This document shows positions 24,792 through 35,722 of a DNA stretch of 64,000 nucleotides, one piece after another; position 1 is the stretch's first letter, and every line of letters starts with the position of its first letter. The notes beneath the pieces are model-generated. The model worked only from the letters and a program-made list of their open reading frames with translations, made no database searches and was not told the DNA's origin. The stretch covers positions 186,001-250,000 of the forward strand of contig JBEWZL010000209.1 of NCBI GenBank assembly GCA_045837725.1, in the 5' to 3' direction. The DNA is from Vermamoeba vermiformis (lineage: Eukaryota > Tubulinea > Echinamoebida). The position numbers and the translations under genes were made by a program.

Positions 24792-25730
24792 CTATTTCCA
24801 AGCCTTCATGCTGCAAGGTTTGCATTGCGGTGAACCACCTTTATTCACGAACGGTTCTGAGCCCAGCGAATTGTTACAATCCACGCACACGAAGCATTCC
24901 TAATTAGGCAATGTCAGTCTGAGATTCAGTGAACACAAACTGAGCTCGCGTACCTTGTGGAAAGTGTTGCCACAAGCCTTCAAGAACGAGCCGCGCAAGT
25001 CTTGTTGACATTTGTGACAGACGGGGCCACCTGTAGCGTGTCTGCCGCAATAGGCCTTGCCATCGCGCTCTTGGAATGCACCAATGCCGATTGGTTGTTG
25101 ACAGTCTGCGCACCTGTAATTGATTTTAGTACTGAAAGCAAGTGCTATTCTAGACGTACTTGAAGTGTTCAGGGTGCCAATATTGATTGAGTGCCATCAC
25201 TGCTTGGCCGTTGATTTCGATCTACAGCATTGATTAGGAATAGAGCTTATAATTGATTGAATTGATATTTGACCTTCGGTTTAAAAATTATGTTTTAATA
25301 ATTCATACCTGACAGTAAGCACATCGTTGTTGGTTGCCAGCGGTGGTTTGACCAGAGGATTTACCGGGCGTTGTGTTACCGAGCATATCTTTAAGCGTAT
25401 CATCGATTGATCTCGAGTCAAACTGCGAGCTGATGTACCTAAAAATTGCCAAAAATTAGTAAACGCACGAATACATCGTTTATAAGTTAAAAAGTTCAAT
25501 AAAGTAACGTTCAATTTCGGTTTGAATTAAAAATATTTTTCAATTTCAGTTTTCTGGTTCAATATACTATATAGATATATTATGTTGTACCTCATCGATG
25601 GGTCCTCGCGTTTTTCACCGGTGTATGCATTAAACGACGAGCCAGTATTTCTTAGGACTTCACCGCAGTTTTGACAATATTTGTCTGAATCTGCGTTCTG
25701 TTTATTGCACTTTGAGCAAGTCTTAGGCAT
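24792..25730 (-). CDS. Zinc-ribbon plus double LIM-domain protein
   Basis: About 180 residues over five exons. The N-terminus is a short zinc ribbon (CSKCNKQNADSDKYCQNCG). After a polar linker, the first LIM domain reads CAYCQIEINGQAVMALNQYW, HPEHFKCADC, then KAYCGRH. The second reads CHKCQQDLRGSFLKACGNTF, HKECFVCVDC, ending PQCKPCSMKAWK. All zinc-ligand spacings of LIM are kept. LIM pairs mediate protein contacts, usually at actin-based adhesion or in the nucleus. The combination with an N-terminal zinc ribbon recalls small amoebal LIM proteins, but I cannot name an orthologue. The last exon ends at the TAG at 24792-24794. It is divergent from the Kelch/F-box gene (192 bp). Confidence 0.82.
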
Positions 25731-25922
25731 GTTGGTTCTGTTATATATTATTGGCTCGTTAATCAGCCAAAATCTTTGGTGTGCTTCTCCATCCCTGGTT
25801 GGTGATCTCTCAGGGTCAACTAAACTTGCTTTATTTGGTTAGTGTAGTAAAATGTTATTGATTTCACTAAATAGCACGAATCAATGTTTTTAAGCTGTTA
25901 ATATTCAGCATGCACTACAACC

Positions 25923-28531
25923 ATGGCTGATCTCGCGAGCAGTGAGTTTATCATTAAATACTGAGTACTAACTAAATAATTATTTATTATAGCGCTACAA
26001 ACGGATGATTCTATTAACCATGTATCATCTAATTATAAATGGCACCGAGTAGAGCCGAGTAATCCTGACGCAGCGCCATCTCCGCGGCAATGGTTTTCAA
26101 TGACGCTCTATAGACGTGCGTTGTATATATTTGGTGGTATTGATGCAAAGAAAAATATCACTAATGATCTTTTCAAATTTGACATCGGTAAGTTGTTGAT
26201 TTAAATGCAACGCACCAGATCCGAAAATTAAATGTGTCTTTTCTTTGCAAGGAAATTGACAATAATTAAACATGTATAATATCAATGTTAGTGTCTATCG
26301 ATTCGCGTCGTAATAATTAATTTCCTGTCAGTATCGTCAACGTGGTTCAAATTGACAACAAAACATAGCCCGCCAGCCCGTTATCGTCATTCAGCGGTCG
26401 TCTATCAGGTAAATATACGCTACATAATATGCATGAGTCATTTGCAATAATTGAAATGCGATCCTTTACAGAACGGGCTTTACATTGTTGGCGGCGTAAA
26501 TTCAAATAACGAGGCTTATGACGACGTTTGGCACTATGATTTTGGTACGTAAGCCTATGGAAGATAAAATGGTATTAATAATGTGTCTATAATAGGACGG
26601 AATCGATGGAAATTGATAAAGAAATTGAAATTACATTTCATCAGCTATTTAACTGCCGTTACTAGCGGCAAGGCGCGAATATTTGGCAGTGGCATGTTTG
26701 GCCAGGGAAATGCGCATAATTTGACATACATTTACGACTGCGATTTGAGTAAGTTATTCATAGGAACAAATTTTATTCCGAGTGGATCTGACTGACTCTA
26801 TTTAATAGGCGAAAAAACGCCTAAAATAACTACTGTTGGCAATTTTGAAGTTGATTTGCTACGAGAAGCATCGATACAGCGATATAAAGATGATTTATTT
26901 TTGTTAACAGAAGACACGTTGTATGAATTGAACAAAGGCAAGTGTTTGCAAGAATTTAATCGAGTTACTAATTATGGTAATATTATACAGACAATCAATT
27001 GACTTTTGTCAAATTGCCGGTCAGTTTGAAAGGCGCAGCTCTTGCAAACATCGACGACCACATGTTCATTATCGGGGGACAGCTTCCAAATAAGGAAATG
27101 TCTAAAGAAACCTACATTTACTCTATAAGTACGTCCGATTTAACTTACTGAAAGTGATTCTTATATTGATGTTATTAGAAACGAAAAAATTTTCCAAGTT
27201 GCCGCACGAGTCGAGCGAGCCCACTTTGTACAATCACCGCGCAGTTGCTAGTCTAGGGAGCATATTCTTATTTGGTATTATCATAGTGCTACTCGGACTA
27301 ATGCAAAGTACTAACTTGTGTTAAGGCGGTGTTAGTTCTAAGGGCGAAGAGATGGTCCATTTCAACGACATCTATGAGTATTCAGGTAAAGTTCCATTGA
27401 CACGTGTCATAACAACTAATCGTTCTTACTTAGACTCGTTCACATTGTTGCCAAATCCTTCGCATATTTCGCATTTGAGTGCGTGGCAATTACTACCCAA
27501 TGATATACTGCATCACGTGTTCTCGTTCATGAACGGTGAACATTTGGCGCGAAGTCAAACGATTTCGAAGACAGTTTATCATCTACTGTAAGTAATTTAA
27601 TGCTTTTAAGAGGTGTGACTGACTTGATTCAGCAATCGACCGTACTTCAAGACACAAATGAAAAAGTGTCACTTTTCGATTATTGGCAGCGACGAATTGA
27701 AGCGCAAACGATTCTTCGTGGTAAGTCACTTATTCGATTTAATAAGGACTATTTAATAATTGTATTGGCAGGTGCTGATTGGTCCAAGTAAATCGGGCAA
27801 GACGTCAGTCGTGAAGCGGTTAGTCGACAAAGCGTATCAAGGCTATGTTGGTATGTCTTTAGTGCTCCATACAGCTGTTCTAATCACACTACAAGATGTT
27901 GATCTGGTGTGGTATCAGCGAGAGATCAAGCACGAGTACGGTGAGACTGACATTGACATCTACGTGCCATTCTCGCGACAGAGTTTGACGGTATGTGCAG
28001 CCAAGAGTAATGGCTTAAATGATCATTTAGCTAATATACTACATTAAGGCCACCTTCTCTGGCTTAAATTATCACAACGCAGAGGTTGGCATTTTGTTGG
28101 TGTGTGACGTGAGTGCCAAGAAGTCACTGCTGCACATCAGAGCGCTGCTCGAAGAACTCAATATGCGACAACAGAACAAAGTGCCGACAATCATATTAGC
28201 GTACGTGATCATATGCACTATGTTCTTAATCTAACAGGACGCTGCTGATAGAAACAAAGCGGATCTCGCGGAGCATTTGAGACAAGTGACAATAGAGGAC
28301 TTACAATATCTGTCTAACAAGTTCAACGTTCCTTTTATAGAAACTAGGTAATTATTGCAGGATTTATTTGCAAAGGCTATTACTGATGTCTTCTGCAGTG
28401 CAAAGAACAATGTAAATATTGAACTGGCCTTTGAAAGGATCTCCCAACAAGTGTTCATCACTGCTGCACAGAAAGTAATCGCACAACAGAATCAACGTTG
28501 TGATGCGCTGCAACACAAGCGATGTAAATAA
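25923..28531 (+). CDS. Kelch-repeat / F-box / Ras-like GTPase fusion protein
   Basis: About 16 exons, about 650-700 residues. Residues 30-380 hold Kelch beta-propeller blades: PSPRQWFSMTLYRRALYIFG-G, PPARYRHSAVVYQNGLYIVG-G, GAALANIDDHMFIIGGQLP and NHRAVASLGSIFLFGG. Next is an F-box (SAWQLLPNDILHHVFSFMNG). A linker (CHFSIIGSDELKRKRFFV) joins in frame to a small-GTPase-like domain with P-loop GPSKSGKTSVVKR, G4 ANKAD and G5 ETSAKN. The G3 region carries no DxxG, so switch II is degenerate and hydrolysis doubtful. Frame is kept through each splice I read across the F-box/GTPase junction (27.5-27.9 kb). The F-box suggests an SCF substrate receptor with a Kelch substrate module. One intron (26938-26990) appears to be GC-AG. 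Two tandem single-domain genes remain possible if transcripts end near 27.6 kb. Confidence 0.78.
26938..26990 (+). other. GC-AG intron in the Kelch/F-box/GTPase gene
   Basis: The boundary AAAG/GCAAGT gives the only in-frame join to NQLTFVKLPVS; the nearby GT donor shifts the frame. AG/GCAAGT is the consensus for GC-AG introns of the major spliceosome. Confidence 0.6.
27398..27409. repeat. Intronic palindrome TGACACGTGTCA (copy 5)
   Basis: Perfect copy inside the intron between the last Kelch blade and the F-box. Confidence 0.85.
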
Positions 28532-28637
28532 ATTGGATCTGGTTGGGTAGATCTCGTTAAATCACGTGCCAAACCTAAATATGCTTTTGATTTCCAAGAT
28601 TTTATCAATCAATTTACCGCAGCAACACCACGACTAC

Positions 28638-29926
28638 ATGAGCAGTCATCACATTACGCTCGTATCTGGACGCTGCGGCGCAGGTGCCGGAGACAAACAA
28701 GCAAGAATGCTGATCAAGTGGATCGAAGAGGATCAAACGGGCAGAGCGTCATGCAGTCTATGCAAGCGTGCAATTAAATCGGGCTCCTTGCGGCTTATTG
28801 TCAAGAATGGCCGCTATGACTATCGAGTGCATTTAAGTTGTTGGAAGGTCAGTACGGATCCTGCCAAACTGTGCAATATTATGACTCTCTTTATACCCTA
28901 GATACGTCCAAATTTATACTAAAATTGCTTTATACTAAATATTTATTTGCATAATTAACCATACGTCAGCTCGAGCCTATCATCGAACCGACCATTTTCC
29001 CTGGTTTCGAAGATCTCAGTCAACCGAACAAGCAAGTAGTACAGGAGTACTGCAACAAAATCAATGGTAAATAAATATGTCTTTTTTTCGAAGAAATTGT
29101 TGACACTTGTCCGTCAGGATCCGTACTCGGAAAACGAAAGGCTGAGGATGATCCAAACGAGAAAAGCTCAAAGAAAGTATGTGTATACTGTGAATACTTG
29201 CACTACTACTGCTGGTCTAATTGGTGCAGATTTGTTTGGAGAGTGAAATGGATGAAAAGGTCTGGGATTACGAAGCTGGCTGTCCGATCAAATCTGTGCC
29301 TTCGGAGATATTCGACATCATATTCAACAATCTCGATGAGAAGTCGGTCATGAGACTGGCGCTTACGTGCAAGAAAATATTAGTTCTGGGAACCGCTGAA
29401 GACAAGTGGCAACGTACGTAGTTACGCGCGGATCTGGCAGTTTTATCAATTTTGATTTAGGTATGGTCGAGTCTAAGTGGCCTTATTTACTGCACATGAA
29501 AGTTGATGAAGGACAGCTGTGGATCTCGTTTTATCGAACTCTTCGTGATGTGAGTATTTGACGCTTTGTGGCACTTTAACTCCTACGTACCTCTCATCCA
29601 AAACTTTTCGCGACTACTTAATTATATTATTTCGGGCTTGTTTGTACTAAGGATGCTTTTTTTAGCACACTTGCGTCCATTGCTTGAAGCCTACACCGCA
29701 CTATTTTCCGCCACTCAACGGCAAGTTGTGCGAGAAGTGCCGTGGTCTTGGTCAGTACATCACACGGCCTAAGGCTTGGGCCAAACGAAAGTACAATTTG
29801 AGCGACAAAGACATGAAACATTTGAAGTTCTTCAAGACGAACACTTGCAACGCTTATTTAGAGTCAGAAGTGATAGCTCTGGCCAAATCTCTCGGCAAAA
29901 TAGAAGCGGAGGGCGACGATGAGTGA
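28638..29926 (+). CDS. PARP-type zinc finger / F-box protein with XPA-like C-terminal motif
   Basis: Seven exons, about 260 residues. N-terminal zf-PARP domain: TGRASCSLCKRAIKSGSLRL then a shortened loop and HLSCWK, matching human PARP1 GRASCKKC...H-F-S-C-F-W-K with C-x2-C and H-x2-C ligands. A Lys/Glu linker (LGKRKAEDDPNEKSSKK) precedes an F-box (IKSVPSEIFDIIFNNLDEKS). The C-terminus has C-x2-C...C-x2-C (CVHCLKP, CEKCRG) followed by YITRPKAWAKRKYNLSDKDM, which resembles the XPA and fungal F-box motif with TKTxAKxxYxLxxxDL. zf-PARP fingers bind DNA nicks, so a DNA-damage-directed SCF receptor is a fair inference. The start MSSHH at 28638 is preferred; an in-frame ATG at 28566 would add 24 residues. 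The gene follows another F-box gene on the same strand by 106 bp. Confidence 0.75.
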
Positions 29927-29989
29927 ATACCGAAAAAAAGCTCATTGGATGTACTATAATAAATTAGTAGACTAAGCTTTGACGAGGAT

Positions 29990-31344
29990 TTACTCTTTGA
30001 TCCACAATTGTACATTTTTAGGTCTGCAACCGGGCAGATTATCAAAGAACTCTTTAATTTCTTTGTCTTTGTACCGTGTACTGAAGTGAGTCAATACCCA
30101 GCTGATGTTCTCGTACTTGCGCACGTAAGGTTCGAGCTCTTTCCAATGTACATGCAAAGCTCCTCGTGCAAGGTCTATAATACTAATGTTAGTTCAATTT
30201 TCGATGAATAATTGAGCAAAATAACGCATCCGGATCTGGCTATTAATAAAGTTCGATTTTCTTGGCTCATATTTTAAGTGTTATTATTTACCTTGATGCT
30301 CATCGAATAAGAATGTACATTCGGTAATAATAACGGGGTAGTCAAAGAGAATTGGATTCTTTTCAAACACCTCGCAAGTAGTGTCGCCTAAGAACGCGAA
30401 ACAAGGCACCGATACATCTTGATATATGACTGTACCATTCTTCCGTAGTTCTGCTATCTCTTTACCTGTCAAATCGCTCGAGAATTAATCGAGATCCGGC
30501 AACAAATATTTCTTCGAATTACGTACCAGGTTTGTCCGCGTATTCAGGTTTTAATTTCTTACGCTGTTCGCTGAATAAGTAGCCTACCGTAGGCACAGAA
30601 TGAAAGCACTCTATAATGCGTACATTGTAGTCTTTCTTATTGCACTGAACGATGTGTGTTTGACCTGGTTCAGATCTGTGCAGTACATAAGGCTTCTGTT
30701 GCTCGCGCGGAATGAACATTGAGTTGTTCATCTCTTGGGCACTAATAGCATCGGTGTATTAGTTAATTATGTTAGAAAAACGACAAGCAGTAGTCAATCT
30801 GGATGCCACCGCTTTGATTCAATACACAATTTCGCGTTCAATTCTAATTTAATACGATAAAGCCTTTGACGAATAGTAAATATGAAAATATTCTAGTTGG
30901 CGTCGTAATTGAGTTGTACGGCATCTGATCGACTGTTAAACTTACCTATGCAAGAAATTGCGCGTATATTCTTCGATTTGTTTAGGCACGAATAATTGAT
31001 TCGGTTCTATAGATACAAATGCAGGTTGAATCGCTGGCAAGTACATTGCATGATCCTGCAATTAAAAATTAATTTTAAATCGAATTAAAATTGTAAATAA
31101 TAGACTTACCATATGAGAGTGCGTTAAAAAGAATTTAGTAGCGAAGTACGATTTGTGAATCCCTCCAATATCAAGCTGGATTTTCAACTCGGGGATGTAC
31201 TTTTGAAAATCGATTAAAATTCAGTTCAATATGAATTAGTTTCGCTATACTTACAAAAAATGTTGCATCAGCTGCTTTAGAATATCCTGCTAACGTTAAT
31301 TGTTGTTGTGGGAACTTCCATGTCAATAAATCAATAAATGACAT
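29990..31344 (-). CDS. RNase Z-like metallo-beta-lactamase
   Basis: Short tRNase Z-type fold, about 330 residues, seven exons. Reads SFIDLLTWKFPQQQLTLAGY, the metal-binding motif FFLTHSHMDHAM, VPKQIEEYTRNFLHS, YNVRIIECFHSVPTVGYLF (motif III His), FAFLGDTTCEVF (metal-bridging Asp), VIITECTFL and WVLTHFSTRYKDKEIKEFF (last His). All expected metal ligands of the family are visible. RNase Z trims tRNA 3' trailers; the exact clade is unclear because the sequence also resembles RNase Z-like proteins of unproven activity. Start MSFIDLL at 31344; stop at 29990-29992. It is convergent with the PARP/F-box gene. Confidence 0.8.
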
Positions 31345-31822
31345 TTTGGATGTACTTCACTGATATGCGTATTTTCTTGTGGTAACGTTAAGACAGTGCT
31401 AATAATGAATAAATGGAGCTCTAACAGCAATTTAAATAATTTATCGAACCCCATTTTTCGGACTGAGAAATTAAGCGGAAGAGGGGAGACCAAACCTGAT
31501 GATAATATCAAGTAATTACGACATAAAATACATTTTGATTAATATATTTAATGGATACAACGCGTACGAGTTTGTAGCGGTTTTCAAAATTGCGCACGTA
31601 AAAACATACGAAGAATCTTGCCTCATACCCTTTTGTCGAAGATTTCGATTGCATTGCCATGATTTCTGATATTCCTTCGTGGAAACAGTCAATTTTGTGT
31701 CTTTACTTTTCTTTTCTTGATTTTTTGTAAAATTTCCGTTGAATTTCAAGTTTATTGCTTAATTTTTTCGCTTCGGGAATTTGCGGTTTTATTATTCACT
31801 TGCGATCAATACTACAACACAA
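31345..31822. other. Divergent spacer, RNase Z-like / LEA-2 genes
   Basis: This 478-bp spacer contains no convincing gene. A 77-codon minus frame (31516-31749) has no recognisable domain and lies where both promoters should be, so I treat it as non-coding. Confidence 0.4.
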
Positions 31823-32888
31823 ATGGGCAAGAAGAAACTTTCTAAGTGGTAAGTCCTACGCAGTCACGCGAGCTTTGGATCTGACTGAAATGATCCTGGG
31901 AGTCGTTACTGTTTCAACAATATTCTAATACGAATTTATTTAGTGCTATTGCAGCTATTGTTATCTGCTCTGTATTCGTCGTTACAGCTGGTTTGTTGGT
32001 GGCCTTCTTGTTCCCGCGAAGTAAGAAATTAATTTTTAAATTTTATTTGACTTGATTATGACGGAATTGGTCATAGAGTTAAATATCATAATATAATCTA
32101 TTAGATTTGATGTTCTAAAAATTTAAAATTTTAGTTCTAAGCCGGATCTAACACTTTTGAATTTTAGTGCCATCAGTAGAGGTAGTTGATAAGAAAGTCA
32201 GCTCATTCCAGGTCCAACAGTCACCACCAAGCTTGGAAATGAATATAACGGTAATATTTCAAAACGATCCGTTTTAAACTTTGATCTAACAATTTTAATT
32301 AATTGCAGGTGATTGTCAACGTCTCGAATCCAAACTTTGTTGATATTCAAGGCAAAGAACTCTTATTGGACATCTACTATCAAAGCTATGATATCGGCAC
32401 TGTCGATAAGAAGGACTTTGTATTCCCTAAACTTTCAAACTCCGTAAGTGTCAAAACAAATCCATTGCAATTTTATAATTTACAAGAATGTTATCGCTAA
32501 TTAACGTCTCACGTTATGTCACGCTTAATTAACCGAATTTTTCCGATAGACTCAAAACGTCCCAGTCGTGATCACAGCAGGCGCCGAACAATCAGTAGCC
32601 ATTGGCTTAATGGCCGCTGAATTGGCTTCTAGTGGTAAAGGTAAGTCCTATCATACCATATTTTAGTATTTAATTGTTTAATGTAATTTCAATTCGTTAC
32701 GCAAACTCGTAAATTTATGTGATTTATCGTTAATCTCTGCCTCAATCTCCGTATTGGTATTTCTAAGCTACACGTGATTAATATGTCCTTATTTAGTGCA
32801 TTACAAGGCGAAGGGCAATATTACAGTGACGTACATCGTCGTTACAGCGACATTCGACTTGGAGTTTGAGTTCGATGCCTCGCCTTAA
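31823..32888 (+). CDS. LEA-2 domain single-pass membrane protein
   Basis: About 165 residues in five exons. A short basic head (MGKKKLSKC) precedes one transmembrane helix (AIAAIVICSVFVVTAGLLVA-FLF), giving a likely type II anchor. Then comes a LEA14/WHy-like beta sandwich: EMNITVIVNVSNPNFVDIQG, LLLDIYYQSYDIGTVD, VPVVITAGAEQSVAIGLMAA and NITVTYIVVTATFDLEFEFD. The NPN-like NVSNPNF motif and the alternating strands are typical. In plants such proteins (NDR1/HIN1-like) work in stress and membrane contacts; here the role is unknown. Start is the ATG at 31823, 478 bp from the divergent gene. Stop TAA at 32886-32888. Confidence 0.8.
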
Positions 32889-33037
32889 TCTAATAATGTA
32901 CTAGCTATTTATATTTAGCGAATTCCTTGTAAATAAGCTGAACGGAACCAAAAAATAAAGCGTATTATCCTTAAACAAAACGTTGTACCGGCAATAAATT
33001 GTTTATATAAAACAGAAGTTAAATAGAACAATATTAT

Positions 33038-34697
33038 TTACAATTTGCTCTTTTTGGTCTTCGCGCCTTCTCTCTGATAGTACAACGGCTTCTCACCATT
33101 TACTTCGATAATTTCTTTTGGTCGCTCGACAGCTATGTTGTCAGTAGCACTAGTGTTGCTGGTATTGGACTTGGCACTTGTTGTACCCGCTTTCTTGGTG
33201 CTCTTCTTTTGTTCTCGTTGGTAGTACAAAGGCTTTTCACCGTTCTCTTCCACGATCTCTTTGGATCGCGCGACAGTTTTGTTATCGTTAGAGCTTGGGG
33301 TGCTAAAAGAAGGCTTAGTGCTCGACGAACTTGTACTCTTAGCACTAGCGCCTGTACGACGCGGCCAATAATCTTTGATTTGCGGCGATACTTCGAACAC
33401 TGCACCACCACCCCTAAGACACAGATAGTGTTAGTCTCGGCCAAGTAATTTTGGTCCGATATGCAATTACTATGTAATTATTGCTATAGTATCACTGGAC
33501 TACGTACATTTTCTTCAAATCAAAAGTGAGCTCGACAAACACATTGATCACATCCTCCGTCGTCATCAAGCCACCTGATTGACTCTCCATGAACTTCAAC
33601 ACCTGTAGCGACACGGAGTTAGTGGTGTCATATTGTCACATGCTATAATGCATGACGTACATCAGGGCCGTGCGTGGTGATTAAAGGTGTCACTGTGTAC
33701 GTCGGACAAACTGCCACGACACGGATGTTGAAATCTTTGTGCAAGTTTTTCAGTGAACGTGTCAAGTGCACGACAGCTGCTTTAGTTGCGGCGTAAATTG
33801 GCGCGTGGTACTGAGGGTAAATGCCCGCTGTAATTGTACGTGAAAATTAATAAAATGTGCATTATAATCGTCAGAAATGTCAATGATAGCTTTGCATAAT
33901 TAATAAAAAATATATATAATGGTTCATAATTACCAGCAGAAGCAGTATTGATAATTAATCCGCCTTGTTCGTTCTTTTTGAGCTCTTGAATGGCAATTTG
34001 AGTGCCGTAGAACACGCCCATCATATTAATATCAACTACTTTCTTCCACTTCTCCGTTGATTCGAGTACAAAATCTTCCATAGGGAATGCAATGCCTGTT
34101 CATGCAACAATTTGATGAATATTCGGTGGATTGTCAGATCTGAAATGAATTCATAAATAACGACGTACCTGCATTATTGACCATAATATCGAAGCGACCA
34201 AATGACTTGGAAGCTAAATGGAATATTAATAATTTCGATCTGTCAATCTGAAAAATTTCAATTTCTATTTCATGCCTGTCTTAACAGCGTTTTCCACGCT
34301 TGAGCGTTGAGTAACATCACATTGAACAAATGTAGCGCTATTAGGTTTAATTTCATTCAATTCTGTTGCTACTTGAGTTCCGTCTTTGGTATTCAGATCT
34401 GCAATGACTACTCGTCCTCCTGTAATAATTAGAAAGATTTATTATAATAAATTTAGTATTAAAATTAAAAAAAATAAACGAGCATATTTGATTGCAAAGT
34501 ACTCTATAGATATTTGGGATCACAATAATTACCTAACGAGACGTATTTATGCGCTAATGCTTTGCCGATGCCTGAAGCACCACCTAAATACTGAGTTAAT
34601 TTTATTACGATCGTGCGAAAATTTTTAAGATCGCGCGGCCAGATGGCGCCTAACTAAGCTTACCAGTAATGACTGCGACTTTGCCGTCAAGGTTCAT
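33038..34697 (-). CDS. 15-PGDH-like short-chain dehydrogenase with a repeat-bearing tail
   Basis: NAD(P)-dependent SDR, eight or so exons. Rossmann motif GKVAVITGGASGIGKALAHK, then GRVVIADLNTKDG (Asp suggests NAD), VQCDVTQRSSVENAV, FGRFDIMVNNAGIAFPMEDF, VVDINMMGVFYGTQIAI, LIINTASAGG, the active-site YxxxK as IYAATKAAVVHLTRSL and ICP-like VVAVCPTYTVTPLI. This follows 15-hydroxyprostaglandin dehydrogenase. Unlike that family it carries a C-terminal extension of about 115 residues, Ser/Thr/Lys-rich, with two copies of a motif: KEIVEENGEKPLYYQRE and KEIIEVNGEKPLYYQRE. The extension is in the same exon as the end of the domain, so the fusion is secure. Function of the tail is unknown. Start at 34697. 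Confidence 0.82.
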
Positions 34698-34875
34698 TCT
34701 GCAAATATTCGTGTTGTTCTTATAAAAGTTCTATCAACATGCTCGTGAGATTACAAGACGAACACACCCACAAATTTCTGTGATTGCGAAATTTATGCGG
34801 AGAAGAGTGGCTTAAAAGCAACTTTTGACACGAATTATCATTATCTCACCTTTTCTAAGCAGTTAACCACACATC

Positions 34876-35571
34876 ATGCTCAACGAAGACATCATTTTGG
34901 ACACTAAACCAGATCTACGCTCCCGAAGAAAAGTCGTCCAAGGCGCAGATTGCAGAAGAACTGGCAATACACTTAGGAAACTCAGACTGGCTGAAGAACG
35001 CAAACATCATTATAGTTATATTATTCATTATACTCTGAACGAACACGGGCAACTTTGCACGGACGTGACTCGAAGTCTTAACAAACATAAGAGATGGGTG
35101 GTTGTTGAAGAGCTTGAAGAGGAATGGAATAATGATTGTAATGAAAATAATATCACCGATGAAAGTGCACCAGTTATTACCAACACTCATCATTTTAAGA
35201 AACCCACAATCAGATGGACCGAGGAGAAACTTAAGAACCGTTTGCTAAAGGCCAACGAAGATATTAATAACGATCAAGAAAATGTTGAAAATGAACCTGC
35301 AGAGAATAATGTAGAAACTGCCGACAACGAGCGAAGAAAACTTCGGATGGGGCGCAAAGGTTTTGTGGGTGCCAAACGAACAGATCAAGCTACAGAAAAA
35401 CAAGCTCCTCCTTGCAAGACTAAGTCACTTTATGAAGTTTTAAAACTGCCTCAGCGTGGTGTTTATCCTTTGAACCGCGTCACTTGCCGCTGCTCTTACT
35501 GCAGACCTCGTACCAAGAAAGGCAAACACAAGGAGACCGCTATGGCTAGAAAAATCGATTTGATGCTTTAA
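34876..35571 (+). CDS. Uncharacterised basic protein with C-terminal Cys cluster
   Basis: Intronless, 231 residues; I do not recognise the family. The N-terminal half is basic with a probable folded segment (RKHHYSYIIHYTLNEHGQLC, then HKRWVVVEELEEEW). The middle is charged and Asn/Glu-rich. The end is Lys/Arg-rich with a cysteine cluster, CRCSYCRPRTKKGKHK, perhaps a small metal site. Codon use looks like its neighbours and the frame is long and uninterrupted, so it is probably a real gene. It lies divergent from the SDR (178 bp) and convergent with PFDN1. Nuclear or nucleolar location would fit the charge, as an inference only. Confidence 0.6.
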   Translation: MLNEDIILDTKPDLRSRRKVVQGADCRRTGNTLRKLRLAEERKHHYSYIIHYTLNEHGQLCTDVTRSLNKHKRWVVVEELEEEWNNDCNENNITDESAPVITNTHHFKKPTIRWTEEKLKNRLLKANEDINNDQENVENEPAENNVETADNERRKLRMGRKGFVGAKRTDQATEKQAPPCKTKSLYEVLKLPQRGVYPLNRVTCRCSYCRPRTKKGKHKETAMARKIDLML

Positions 35572-35722
35572 ATGTATTATAGAATAAAACTTGTATTATA
35601 ATCCGAAACAACAGGGGTCACTTACTAGATCTAGATCAGCCCATTTAAATCTGCCGTTCAATGTTTCGCTAAGTTAACGTTTAATAGTTATGGTATACAT
35701 ATGTACGCGCTAGTATTGTACT

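Noticed and set aside
31516-31749. 77-codon minus-strand frame
   Set aside because: No domain, no splice partner, and it fills the divergent promoter region of two genes.
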